From assembly GCA_947459215.1 (NCBI GenBank), contig CANHCQ010000020.1, positions 1-64,000 of the forward strand: DNA of 64,000 nt, given 5' to 3'. Below the pieces are notes generated by a model. That model was not told the origin of the DNA. It saw only the letters and a list, made by a program, of their open reading frames with translations, and made no database searches. A program made the translations under genes and the position numbers. Position 1 is the stretch's first letter; every line of letters starts with the position of its first letter. This document shows, one piece after another, positions 1 to 8,645 of the stretch. Origin of the DNA: Phycisphaerales bacterium (lineage in GTDB: Bacteria; Planctomycetota; Phycisphaerae; Phycisphaerales; UBA1924).

Positions 1-244
1 CGGAGGTGTTCGACGGTCTGCACGACGCCAGGACGCTGGCCGCCAAGTGGCGTTCCGAGTACAACCACCGTCGCCCGCACTCGTCGCTGAAGTACCTGCC
101 CCCGACGGTGTACGCCGCGACGCTGGCCGTGCCGCCGGTCGGGGCTCCGCCCCTCCCTCCGGCCCCGCCAGCGTCATTCCCCACAGCCCCTATCCTCACC
201 CCCAGACTCTCATAGCACCTGGTACAGAAACTGGGGGCAGGTCA
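1..244 (+). mobile_element. Right end of an IS3-family insertion sequence
   Basis: The window opens inside an insertion sequence. Positions 3-215 encode the C-terminal end of an IS3-type OrfB transposase, and about 30 bp later the sequence ends in a terminal-repeat-like stretch. Read on the minus strand this stretch starts TGACCTGCCCCCAG at position 244, the TGA...CA-type end usual for IS3 elements. The left end lies outside the window, so the paired inverted repeat and the target duplication cannot be checked. The exact junction at 244/245 is inferred from the repeat shape and from the abrupt change in the neighbouring lipoprotein's C-terminus. Confidence 0.7.
3..215 (+). CDS. IS3-family transposase OrfB, C-terminal fragment
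   Basis: Partial integrase-core transposase that continues upstream of the window. The diagnostic motif is WRSEYNHRRPHSSLKYLPP, the conserved C-terminal YN-RPHSSLGY-PP signature of the DDE transposases of IS3 elements; the final catalytic Glu lies upstream, off the window. The tail after this motif is proline-rich and element-specific. Its stop codon (213-215) lies next to the stop of the converging lipoprotein gene. Frame is set by the motif, and no start is visible. Confidence 0.85.
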   Translation, partial: EVFDGLHDARTLAAKWRSEYNHRRPHSSLKYLPPTVYAATLAVPPVGAPPLPPAPPASFPTAPILTPRLS

Positions 245-911
245 CGGAGACCCCTTGAGCCCATTCTCTCCAGGCTTTGCTCTCCCCACGCATGGCGATC
301 TCGGACAACAGGCGGGGCGTTCGGTCGTCCCGCCTTCCGCTGCGAATCTGCAGCCGCGCCAGTCCCTGCATCGAAGCGATGTCATCCGGCAGCACTTCGA
401 GCGCGGTGCGATAGGTGGCGATCGCATCATCCACGCGGCCAGCGCTCTCAAGTGTGAACGCGAGGTTCACCCGAGGATCCGGATGTCCGGGCATGAGCTT
501 GCGGGCCCATTCGAACTCCGCGGCAGCCTCATAGAGCTCATCGCGCCCCAAGAAGATGACGCCGAGATTGTTGTGTGCGGGGCCGTAGTACAGATCAGCC
601 GCGAGAGCTTCTCGAAGCAACGCTTCGGCCTTCCGCATTGCTGCTGAGTCGCTGGTTCCCGTGGCTTGATTGAGTAACTCGGCCGCCTCGGCGTTGAGGC
701 GACTTGCTTTGGCCGTATCACGAGCATCCGCCCCGATCGGCGCGTATGGCCCCGTCGCTCGCGAGCCAGCGCATCCGCTCATGGTGAGTACGGAGGCTCC
801 GACTGCGACGATGCACGCGCTCCACGCTGAGCCCCGGCGAGCCCGCGCCGCGCGACGCGTGAGCGTGTGCCCATCGTTGTTGCGAGACGTCTGTACCCCG
901 GTTCTGCTCAT
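210..911 (-). CDS. TPR lipoprotein of the T2SS operon, 3' end truncated by the IS
   Basis: A 233-residue protein with a lipoprotein signal (hydrophobic stretch ending TMSGC, Cys about 47) followed by tetratricopeptide-like helices; AHNNLGVIFLGRDELYEAA and the repeat after it are typical TPR units. It is probably an outer-membrane-anchored scaffold, similar in layout to pilotin-like or PilF-like TPR lipoproteins, though the role is inferred from context. The start is the ATG at 911, which forms an ATGA overlap with the stop of the upstream gene. The last ten or so residues (VTCPQFLYQVL) and the stop codon are encoded by the IS terminal repeat, so the original C-terminus has been lost. Downstream operon genes, perhaps the pseudopilins, may lie beyond the IS. 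Confidence 0.75.
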   Translation of the reverse strand: MSRTGVQTSRNNDGHTLTRRAARARRGSAWSACIVAVGASVLTMSGCAGSRATGPYAPIGADARDTAKASRLNAEAAELLNQATGTSDSAAMRKAEALLREALAADLYYGPAHNNLGVIFLGRDELYEAAAEFEWARKLMPGHPDPRVNLAFTLESAGRVDDAIATYRTALEVLPDDIASMQGLARLQIRSGRRDDRTPRLLSEIAMRGESKAWREWAQGVSVTCPQFLYQVL

Positions 912-1666
912 GATGCACTCCCCGCCCGCCCTGTTCCACCTTCCGAGCAACGCCAGCCGACGGCCGCTCCTGCCAGCGGCTCCGAGCCACCATCGCTTCG
1001 TGCATCGAGGCCTGATTCATGTTGCCCCGCGCTGTGTGGTCCGCCGAGTTGTCGAGCGTCAGTTGTGGCACGGGCGTCCGCACCGCTCGCCGCGAGGTAC
1101 AACGTCGCTATGGACATGCTCACGGTCCAACGCGGTGGCTGAGCCTGTGCGCGTGCTCGCGGCGTTGACTGTGGCGACGCCGCGTCGTCCCTTGTCATCT
1201 CCGGGCACGATGAGAGATTGACAAGGACGGGCGTCCACTCGGGGTTGTGCGTCCGCCAGACAGCAAGAACTCGTCCAAGCTCGGGTAACGTTAACCCGTC
1301 GAGTTCCACTCGCATCGCACTTCGCCGGATCGGCAGGGCCACGCCCTCGATGCGATGGCTGACGCCATCAGCCTCCGGCTGCACGCGGCGGAGAACCGAA
1401 GCTGGAACGCCGGCCCGTCCAAGCGTGTCGCTTACGAGCGAGAGTGGATCGCCGGAAGGGGCATCATCGGCCAACAGCGGCGGCGTCGCCCGTGCTCGCT
1501 GCACCGCGGCGACCAGCTCCATCGCGCGGGCATGGCCTGCCCTGGCTTCGGACGCACGTGCACGCATCGTCCACCAACACGCCGCAGTCCACGTGACAGC
1601 CGCTGCGGCGCACACCGCCAACATGACGAGCACCCAATCCCAGAACTGAAGCCGCGACGGCGTCAC
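908..1666 (-). CDS. GspM-like T2SS inner-membrane protein
   Basis: 252 residues with one N-terminal membrane helix (about residues 11-33: WVLVMLAVCAAAAVTWTAACWW) and a periplasmic part of mixed alpha/beta composition, the layout of GspM/PilO-type assembly-platform proteins. Primary-sequence similarity to GspM cannot be shown by eye; the call rests on size, topology and position after a GspL-like gene. The GTG start at 1666 overlaps the previous stop (GTGA), and its own stop overlaps the next start (ATGA), so translation is probably coupled. The last 60 residues are Gly/Ala/Ser-rich and look unstructured. Confidence 0.5.
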   Translation of the reverse strand: MTPSRLQFWDWVLVMLAVCAAAAVTWTAACWWTMRARASEARAGHARAMELVAAVQRARATPPLLADDAPSGDPLSLVSDTLGRAGVPASVLRRVQPEADGVSHRIEGVALPIRRSAMRVELDGLTLPELGRVLAVWRTHNPEWTPVLVNLSSCPEMTRDDAASPQSTPRARAQAQPPRWTVSMSIATLYLAASGADARATTDARQLGGPHSAGQHESGLDARSDGGSEPLAGAAVGWRCSEGGTGRAGSAS

Positions 1667-2643
1667 GAGCGATCCTCCTTCTTGGGGCTCGTTGCTGTCG
1701 TACCGCTATCCACCTTTTGGTGCGGGCGCAGGATCGCGGTTATGCGTGCGTGTTCGCCGGTGATCTCCGTCCGCGGCGGCTGCAGGGTCCACCCTCTGAC
1801 AGCACGGAGCGCCGCCGAGAGCGTCTCGGCGGCCGCCGCATCGGGGAGGTCCACGCTCAGCGTGATCTGCGTGGCGGCAATCTGCACGCTATTCACACGT
1901 GTTTCCAAGTCCATCGGCCACGCGGACAGCACTGCGGCCAAGCCGTCTGCGGCGTCGGGTAAGCGTGCCCTTTCTGCTTCCACACCGCGAGCTCGCTCCA
2001 GTTGGTTCAGTTCGCTCTGAAGCCTCCGGCGTGCGGCGTCGGCACCGACTCTCTCTCCGGTCGCCGGCAACGCGTTCACCAGAGCGGTGCTTGCCATTGC
2101 GGCAGCATTCGCAGCGCGTCGTTCCAGTTCTTTCGCGCCGATCCACAGCCCGCACGCCACAAGCACAAGCGCTGCCGTCGCTCCCGCTTGCAGCAGTCGC
2201 CGTCGGGCCACGCGCAGCGCGACGATCGCACCCGGTTCCAGTTCGCCAACAAGCACATTCAACGACCGTGCGATGTCGGCTGGCTGCCCGCTCACGGCTG
2301 CCCGGATCGGTGTCGGCAGTGTTCGCGGATGCAACACGAGTGCCCCGGCCTCGAGCGCGGCTCGCGCCCGCTCAACATTGATCGCACAGCCGACAACGGC
2401 GTTCCGGAGTGGCGCATACCGCACGACGAGCCCCTCGATCGGTTCCGGAAGATCACGCTCAAAGACTTCATCGAGTGCCATTCGGGCCACCGGACCGTTG
2501 GGATCACCGCCCGCATGACTGTCGATGACGGTCCAGTAGAACTCGCGCTCGCCGAGCACGAGATCGCTGCTGCCAGACACGTCTACCGGTGTGCCGCTCA
2601 GGCCCGGAACACCGGCGCCGCTACGCGACGGGCTTGTGGTCAC
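1663..2643 (-). CDS. GspL/PilN-like T2SS assembly protein
   Basis: 326 residues: a cytoplasmic N-terminal half, one membrane helix at about 150-170 (AGATAALVLVACGLWIGAKEL), then a coiled-coil-like segment (MASTALVNALPATGERVGA followed by an Arg/Glu-rich helix) and a small ferredoxin-like periplasmic end. This is the architecture of GspL or PilN, which link the secretion ATPase to the periplasmic platform. It lies between GspC-like and GspM-like genes with GTGA overlaps at both ends. The exact family is an inference from topology and neighbours. Confidence 0.5.
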   Translation of the reverse strand: MTTSPSRSGAGVPGLSGTPVDVSGSSDLVLGEREFYWTVIDSHAGGDPNGPVARMALDEVFERDLPEPIEGLVVRYAPLRNAVVGCAINVERARAALEAGALVLHPRTLPTPIRAAVSGQPADIARSLNVLVGELEPGAIVALRVARRRLLQAGATAALVLVACGLWIGAKELERRAANAAAMASTALVNALPATGERVGADAARRRLQSELNQLERARGVEAERARLPDAADGLAAVLSAWPMDLETRVNSVQIAATQITLSVDLPDAAAAETLSAALRAVRGWTLQPPRTEITGEHARITAILRPHQKVDSGTTATSPKKEDRS

Positions 2644-3284
2644 GGTGCACCTCCGTCCTTCACGGGTCTACTCGTACTCTTCAACGACGTCGTGGGTGTC
2701 AGCAATGTGGCGAGCGTCAACGTGTGTCTCGGCTTGCTTGGATGCTGGGTGTCAGTGAACACCACTTCGCCCTTCGCGACGTAGAGGTGTTCAAGCGTGT
2801 ACCGACCGATCGAGCCGCCGCGCGCCACCCGAGCTACCTTGAACGTATCCGGGTCATAGACCAGCGCCGAGGCGTCTTCGGGGATCACTCCGCGTTCCAG
2901 TCCAACCAGTCGCATCTTGAATGGCGGTGGCGGCGGCGCCGGAGGCTCTGAAGGCCTGGTGGCAAGCGTCTCGATCGGCTGCGGCGGAGGCACCCAAAGG
3001 CGTGCGTTGAAGACCGCCTCATCGAGCGGGGGGATGGCGGTGAGGCTCGACGCCCACCGGCCGCGCGTGGGATTGGTCGGCTTGGGCTCAGACTTCGGCT
3101 GACCGACATCTGGAGCCTCGACGCTCGACTGAAGCACCGCGATGTCTTCGGTCTGCCCGAACCATGCCGTCCACCCAACCCACATTGCCCAGATCGCAGC
3201 CGCCGCGATCGACGTCATCGCGACGATGCCGGCACGCCGCCTGTCGCGGTGATGCTGCGCCACAATGGCTGCGGACTCAGACAT
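2640..3284 (-). CDS. GspC/PilP-like T2SS protein
   Basis: 214 residues with an N-terminal membrane helix (IVAMTSIAAAAIWAMWVGW), a proline-rich periplasmic linker, and a small beta-rich domain starting FKMRLVGLERGVIPEDASAL. That domain resembles the homology region of GspC and PilP, which contacts the secretin N0 domain. The ATG at 3284 was chosen because it gives a sensible N-terminus just before the membrane helix and overlaps the end of gspE by 8 bp; an in-frame extension further upstream would run deep into gspE. Confidence 0.55.
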   Translation of the reverse strand: MSESAAIVAQHHRDRRRAGIVAMTSIAAAAIWAMWVGWTAWFGQTEDIAVLQSSVEAPDVGQPKSEPKPTNPTRGRWASSLTAIPPLDEAVFNARLWVPPPQPIETLATRPSEPPAPPPPPFKMRLVGLERGVIPEDASALVYDPDTFKVARVARGGSIGRYTLEHLYVAKGEVVFTDTQHPSKPRHTLTLATLLTPTTSLKSTSRPVKDGGAP

Positions 3285-5094
3285 GCAGGTCTTCCTCCAT
3301 TCCCTGCAGCACCCGACGAACCTCGGCTTCGTCGGTAACTCCGGCCGCGGCGAGCCTTCGCCCCTCTTCGAACAGGGTGCGGACACCGCGTGCCTGCGTG
3401 TGCTCTCGGATCTCGGGCAGCTGCGATCCGCGGGCGATCACGCCTCGCAGCGCCTCGTCGACCACAAGCAGCTCAAAGACACCGATGCGCCCGGCGTACC
3501 CGGTCTGGTGACAGACATGACAGCCCGCTCCGCCGCACCCGCCATGGAGGCAGCGCACAAGGCGTTGAGCCATTACGGCGGACAGTGCCGCTGCAACCAG
3601 GTACGCCTCCGCTCCAAGATCTACGAGCCGCGTCACTGCGCTGGCGGCGTCGTTGGTGTGGAGCGTGGACAACACCAAGTGCCCGGTCAAGCTCGCCTGC
3701 ATCGCGATGCGGGCAGTCTCGGTGTCACGGATCTCGCCGACCATCACCACGTCCGGATCCTGACGCAGAATGTGGCGAAGCCCGGTCGCAAAGGTGACCC
3801 CCTTCTTGGCGTTGATCTGGGACTGGCTGATGGCAATGCCGGTCGTTGAGAGTTCGTACTCGATCGGGTCCTCGATGGTCATCACGTTCAGCTCGCCTGC
3901 TCGACCCGTTGCCCGACCGCCGTTGCGTGCATCCCCCGGCGCACACCCGTCGCGTGTCGCTTCGCCCTCGGCGATCCGTCGCAGCAGTGAGTAGAGCGTG
4001 GTTGTCTTGCCCGACCCTGTGGGCCCGGTGACGAGCACTATGCCGTGCGACCGGCTTGCCCGATCCAGAAGTCCCCGCTGCACATCGGACGGCATGCCCA
4101 GGCTCGCGAAGTCCATCAAGAGGGTGCCTCGTGCATTGTCGAGAAGCCGGATCACCGCGCGCTCGCCATAACTGGTGGGCAGCGTGCTGATGCGCAGGTC
4201 GATCGATCGGGGACTGGGCAGCGGCTCTGCGCCCGGTTCGACCGATCCGAGCGTTACGGTCGCACGGCCATCCTGCGGGGCGTGCCGCTCCGCCACATCC
4301 ATCTGCCCCATGACCTTGACGCGGCTGATGAGAGAGTGCGCGAGACGGTGCGGCAACGCCCGAGCCACGTAGAGCACGCCATCGACGCGATAACGCACCA
4401 CGGTTCGATCGGCCAAGGGCTGCACGTGGATGTCGCTGGCGTTGCGAGAGATCGCTTCGAACAGCATCGCATCCACGAGCCGGATGACCGGCCCTTTGCC
4501 GTCGAGCGTGAGCAGGTCGCGATCCGATGCCGCCGCTGTCCGACGGAGTGCCTCCTCGACGCCCTCATGTCCTGTGGTGCCCTCGATTCCCGTGCCCAAG
4601 CTGTAGCTCGGAGCCGCGTGCTGCGATCGTCGCTGTGCCGCGTCGTGTTCTCGCTCGACTCGGCCGTACACGTCGTCGATCAGTCGGGCGACGACCTCTT
4701 CGGGCAGAGTCTGCGTGACCGGCTCGACTCCCAACCGGACGCAGACGTTGTAGAGAGCCCAGGGCGATGTTCGCGTCGCGATCGCGAATCGCTCTCGTGG
4801 AGCGCCCTCGCCATCTTCGCCACCGCCGCATGGCGTCGTGCTGTTGGCATCGTCAGGATCCACCCGTCCCAGGCTGCATATCAGTCGCGATCGAGCAAAG
4901 TCTCGCGGCACCGCATGAAGAAAGCCGCGGCTCGCAGACTCCGACGCGACCGCCGTCGTGTGGTTGGCGTTGACGTCGCTGGGGTCCGCGTTCGAAGTTG
5001 TCTGGCTCGGCTGGCTCAATCGCCGGTCTCCACACCCATCACGGGTCTGCCCTGTCAGTCCATCGCACGCCGCCTCGAACCGCGTGCCCGACAT
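3277..5094 (-). CDS. gspE: Type II secretion ATPase GspE
   Basis: About 605 residues of a GspE/PilB-family hexameric ATPase that powers pseudopilus assembly from the cytoplasm. Visible motifs in order: ASDIHVQ, Walker A GPTGSGKTT (about 357-365), Walker B DPDVVMVGEIRD and the His box STLHTNDAAS. The C-terminal tetracysteine zinc motif is present but very compact: CLHGGC-GGAGCHVC, with no long linker between the Cys pairs. There is also a Gly/Arg-rich insertion between Walker A and the Asp box. A GTG start at 5115 is possible as well. The gene lies 26-46 bp after gspD. Confidence 0.88.
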   Translation of the reverse strand: MSGTRFEAACDGLTGQTRDGCGDRRLSQPSQTTSNADPSDVNANHTTAVASESASRGFLHAVPRDFARSRLICSLGRVDPDDANSTTPCGGGEDGEGAPRERFAIATRTSPWALYNVCVRLGVEPVTQTLPEEVVARLIDDVYGRVEREHDAAQRRSQHAAPSYSLGTGIEGTTGHEGVEEALRRTAAASDRDLLTLDGKGPVIRLVDAMLFEAISRNASDIHVQPLADRTVVRYRVDGVLYVARALPHRLAHSLISRVKVMGQMDVAERHAPQDGRATVTLGSVEPGAEPLPSPRSIDLRISTLPTSYGERAVIRLLDNARGTLLMDFASLGMPSDVQRGLLDRASRSHGIVLVTGPTGSGKTTTLYSLLRRIAEGEATRDGCAPGDARNGGRATGRAGELNVMTIEDPIEYELSTTGIAISQSQINAKKGVTFATGLRHILRQDPDVVMVGEIRDTETARIAMQASLTGHLVLSTLHTNDAASAVTRLVDLGAEAYLVAAALSAVMAQRLVRCLHGGCGGAGCHVCHQTGYAGRIGVFELLVVDEALRGVIARGSQLPEIREHTQARGVRTLFEEGRRLAAAGVTDEAEVRRVLQGMEEDLHV

Positions 5095-5140
5095 CACAGA
5101 TGCAACACGACCCACTCACGACGTCTCGCGACACATCGCT

Positions 5141-7576
5141 CTACTTGATGATCCGCGGCCTCATCGCGGGGAACCCGTCGCTCACGCCCGCCGCACGCCC
5201 GGCGTGTCCGCTGAGATGCTTCAGGTCGTTCAACTGCTGCTCGCGCAGTACCGTCGCGCGAATGAAGACATAGAAGCGAGACCGACCGGCACTGTTGTCA
5301 CGGGTCTTGAACAGCTCTCCCAGGAGCGGCACATCGCCGATCCCGGGAATCTGGCTGGTGTTCTTGCCTTCGCTCTGAAGCTCGATGCCGCCGACGACGA
5401 CGGTGAATCCATCCGGGATCGTCGCCTTGCTGGTTACCGTGTTTTGTTGCCGTGCCGGGGGCAGACCATTCGTCGGAGGCGCACCAATGAATGAACTCAA
5501 GGCGATGGAGTACTGCAGGAGTAGCTGATCCGCCTCGGCGATCTGCGGCGTGACGGAGATCGTCGTTCCTGCATCCTGTGTGCCGCCGAAGGAGGTTGTT
5601 GTACCGGCACCGCTCGTCGTGTTGCTCACTGTGTACGGCTGCTGCAGCACCGAATTGAACGATGCCGACTCGTTGTTGCTCACCAGAACGCTGGGCATGC
5701 TCCGCGTCGACCCGGTGCTCAGGGTTTGCAGGGCCCGGAGCACGATGCTGAAATCGCCGGGATTGAGCACAGCGGTCGTCAGGCCGCGTGAGTCGCCCGC
5801 TGTCCGATTGCCGGCGGTTCCCCCGGCGAGGCCGAAGAGCGAGCTCACCTGGTACGAAGCACCGTCAAAGGAACCGACTTTCTCCAGTTCGATCCCAAGG
5901 TTCATGGCGTCCTGGTCGCTCAGGCTGACCAGCGTCATCTCTAGCATCACCTGCGGTTGACGCACGTCGATCAATCGAATGAGCGCCTCGATCTGAGCCA
6001 GCATGCGCGGCTCGGCCATCACGATGACACTGTTGGTTCCCTTGTCAAGATTCATTGAGATCCCGGACGCCGCGAGTCCGGTGTTTCGGCCTCTGCCGGC
6101 CTGCGCGAGACCATCGTCACGCCCGCGATCCGGGCGAGACGCATTCGGCGCTTCCGCTGACGCGCTGCTCGCGCCGGGGGCGGGAACCACCACCGGCATG
6201 ACGCTGCCGGCCGAAGGTGACCACTGTGCACCCGCGTCAGTTCCGGCGGTCCTCTGATCGCTCGAACGGTCAGCCTGGCGCGCGATATCAGCAGCATGGA
6301 GCGCTCCACCATGCACCAACGCTGTCAGCGTCGACATAACCTCTTCGGCGGGCCGATTGCGAATCGAGAACGCTCGCAGCGGCCGCGCCGCGGCTGTCGG
6401 AGCCGATTCCAATTGATCAAGCAGCTTCCGGATCCTCTCCTGCTGGCTCGGCGTTCCGGTCACGATCAGCGTTCCGGTCAGATCATTAATGGCAGTTCTC
6501 AGCCGGTCGTTTGTGGTCGCCGATGCCGCGGCAGCCGCTGCTGGTGAAGCCGAGCTGGGAGTCTCCCGTACGGTCTTGTCGATCAAGTCCGCGACCTCTC
6601 GCGGCGTGAATGCCCGGGTCGCGTACTCGACTGTGACGACCGGCTCCAGCTGATCGAGCAGCGTGATGAGCTCGGCCCATTGCTTGTGTGACTCATCGGG
6701 AGCGACCACGAAGAGCGACTTTCCATCGGGGGCCACAACGACATCGCCGCGCAGCTTGGTGCCCTCAATCGAATCTCGCTTACCGGCCAATGCCGTGACC
6801 GACGCCGCCAGTGTTCCGGCAGGAAGGTTTCGAACCGGAACCACCGCAATACGCACTTGCTCTCTCGCGACGTCGAAGCGTTCGATGAGCCTCCTGAGAT
6901 CATCGAGTCGCGTCGAGTACTCGCTGACCAGCAGAAGCCCCGAGTCGCCAATCGGCGTGACGGCGGACGGCGGCTTCAAACCGATCTTCCCGGTTAGATC
7001 TGTGATGTCTTTCGCCGAGCGGTGCTTGAGGCGGACCAGCTCGCTCACGAAACCTGTCAGGTTCGCCGCGTTGACGGTGCCGTCGTGGCCTTGCGCGTCA
7101 CCTTCCAAGCGAACACCGGCGAGACCCGCTGCGGCGTCCGCCCGGACGACGCTGAAGACCTTGCTACCCGGCGGACGCACCATCGCAAAGCCCCTGTTCG
7201 ACAAGACTTGCGTTGTGAACTCCCAGAGTTCGCCCGTCGTGAGTTCGCGATCACCCCGAAAGTGAATCGTCGGCCCCTGGGCGCCCGTCGGCCGAAGCAA
7301 CGCGGGGTCAAACTCGACCGTCACCTTGATCGCGTCCGCGGTCAGCAGCACCAACGAGCCCAGTTCAATCTGATCGGGCAATGTGATGACGGTCGACGGA
7401 GACGATCCGCCGCCGCTGGCCACCAGAGGTGAGCCAAGAGCACGCGTTGTGCAGCCGCAACACAGGGCCACAACACCAGCCCAGCACCAGCACCGCCAAC
7501 TGACAACGCTGGCCGCGCGCCTTTCGGAGCACGCAGTCGCTCCCTTCAGCCCGCTTTGCCATCCTGCGAGACGCAC
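5141..7576 (-). CDS. gspD: Type II secretion secretin GspD
   Basis: 811-residue outer-membrane secretin. The N-terminus is a lipoprotein-like signal (WAGVVALCCGC) followed by four N-type domains; the third is expanded by a Ser/Ala/Pro-rich insert (about residues 440-510). The secretin domain starts near VMLEMTLVSLSDQDAMNLGI, and the C-terminal signature is VGGIELQSEGKNTSQIPGIG then DVPLLGELFKTR. It forms the export gate for folded exoproteins. The start is a GTG at 7576, supported by an excellent Shine-Dalgarno AGAGGTGA six bases upstream. It follows the HTH gene by 51 bp and leads the T2SS genes. Confidence 0.9.
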   Translation of the reverse strand: MRLAGWQSGLKGATACSERRAASVVSWRCWCWAGVVALCCGCTTRALGSPLVASGGGSSPSTVITLPDQIELGSLVLLTADAIKVTVEFDPALLRPTGAQGPTIHFRGDRELTTGELWEFTTQVLSNRGFAMVRPPGSKVFSVVRADAAAGLAGVRLEGDAQGHDGTVNAANLTGFVSELVRLKHRSAKDITDLTGKIGLKPPSAVTPIGDSGLLLVSEYSTRLDDLRRLIERFDVAREQVRIAVVPVRNLPAGTLAASVTALAGKRDSIEGTKLRGDVVVAPDGKSLFVVAPDESHKQWAELITLLDQLEPVVTVEYATRAFTPREVADLIDKTVRETPSSASPAAAAAASATTNDRLRTAINDLTGTLIVTGTPSQQERIRKLLDQLESAPTAAARPLRAFSIRNRPAEEVMSTLTALVHGGALHAADIARQADRSSDQRTAGTDAGAQWSPSAGSVMPVVVPAPGASSASAEAPNASRPDRGRDDGLAQAGRGRNTGLAASGISMNLDKGTNSVIVMAEPRMLAQIEALIRLIDVRQPQVMLEMTLVSLSDQDAMNLGIELEKVGSFDGASYQVSSLFGLAGGTAGNRTAGDSRGLTTAVLNPGDFSIVLRALQTLSTGSTRSMPSVLVSNNESASFNSVLQQPYTVSNTTSGAGTTTSFGGTQDAGTTISVTPQIAEADQLLLQYSIALSSFIGAPPTNGLPPARQQNTVTSKATIPDGFTVVVGGIELQSEGKNTSQIPGIGDVPLLGELFKTRDNSAGRSRFYVFIRATVLREQQLNDLKHLSGHAGRAAGVSDGFPAMRPRIIK

Positions 7577-7627
7577 TTGGTATCACCTCTGCATGAACAT
7601 GCGGCTTCGGTCGTTACGCGCTTTCCA

Positions 7628-8068
7628 TCAACCCTCGGCAACCTGCGATTGGCTGTTCCTGCTGGCGTGTGCCACAACGACCTTTGCAACGGAGGACATC
7701 CCGGTCGTCGTCGAGTCGGCGTCTGCAGTCTTCAACAAGATCGCCACTTCGCCAAGCGCACCGGCGGATCCGATTCCCAACAGCAAGTACCGCGGGCAGA
7801 CGCCGTACACCACACACACCGCGTACAAGAACTCTGCGGGCAGCGTTCCGGCAAGGAGGTATCGCCGCACCGTTTCGTGATTGTGACCAGTGGCTTGTGC
7901 AACTTGACGGGCGCTGTATCGCATCAGGACACGGCGCAGCCGAATTCGGATCGCGTCCGTGACTGGATCAGGACTTCGGGGGCCGCGCGTCGTCTGATTG
8001 CGGGCCGGACGCTCGGGCGGTTGCCGCTTCTGGGACGACGAGGGTTCACTGGACGGCGAAGGAATCAC
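7628..8068 (-). CDS. Small helix-turn-helix protein upstream of gspD
   Basis: 146 residues. Positions 45-90 hold an XRE-like helix-turn-helix (YSARQVAQATGHNHETVRRY followed by LLAGTLPAEFLYAVC), with a disordered, Pro/Ser-rich N-terminus. The GTG start at 8068 overlaps the stop of the upstream gene (GTGA). As it is read in the same direction as gspD and lies 51 bp before it, it could be a transcriptional regulator of the secretion operon. That role is inferred from position. No second ligand-binding domain is recognisable. Confidence 0.6.
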   Translation of the reverse strand: MIPSPSSEPSSSQKRQPPERPARNQTTRGPRSPDPVTDAIRIRLRRVLMRYSARQVAQATGHNHETVRRYLLAGTLPAEFLYAVCVVYGVCPRYLLLGIGSAGALGEVAILLKTADADSTTTGMSSVAKVVVAHASRNSQSQVAEG

Positions 8069-8505
8069 GGACCGATCTCCTTGCCGATCGCCTCGGCCGT
8101 GCTTCGAAGCAGAGGTCGAAGCTCGTCACTCACGGCGAATGGATGCTCCGACAACCGCCCAAGCAATCCACTGGCTGCGGCGGCACCCTGATTCCGCTCG
8201 ATCGTGCTCAGATCCGTACGAACCCCATTGGCGGCGTACGAAAGCACAACGGCCCAACCCTGGTACTCGACATCGCTATCCGCAATCGTGGAGCCTGGCG
8301 GATCGATAACGCACCCCACAATCTGGCAAAGGACGCGGAGATACTCAAGCAGAGTTTCCCACGTGTCCTCGGCATCCATCCCTTCAGTGCACGCGCCCCG
8401 ATCGGGCATGGGCACCAAGGGAACACCCTTGGCGAGGGTCGATACGCAGGTCGCACCCCAAACGACCGACCCACCGACCACGATGCGAACTCCGCCATGT
8501 CGCAT
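8065..8505 (-). CDS. Hypothetical protein coupled to the HTH gene
   Basis: 146 residues that I do not recognise. The sequence begins MRHGGVRIVVGGSVVWG and has a predicted helical middle part (WETLLEYLRVLCQIVGC) and a helical C-terminus. The ATG at 8505 is preceded by a clear GGGAGG Shine-Dalgarno; its stop overlaps the GTG of the HTH gene. The pairing with an HTH protein suggests a partner that senses something or modulates DNA binding, but nothing in the sequence demonstrates this. Confidence 0.5.
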   Translation of the reverse strand: MRHGGVRIVVGGSVVWGATCVSTLAKGVPLVPMPDRGACTEGMDAEDTWETLLEYLRVLCQIVGCVIDPPGSTIADSDVEYQGWAVVLSYAANGVRTDLSTIERNQGAAAASGLLGRLSEHPFAVSDELRPLLRSTAEAIGKEIGP

Positions 8506-8645
8506 GTCCCCGCCTCCCAAAGCCCAGGGCTGGGCCGGGTACGGACGGAGCACACGGCTTGCGTGTGACATGAGAATCAAGTATTTTTGTGGTGCCGCCC
8601 TGCGCGGCCCGGACCCCGCGCAGTCATCCTTTGGCTTGAGATCCC

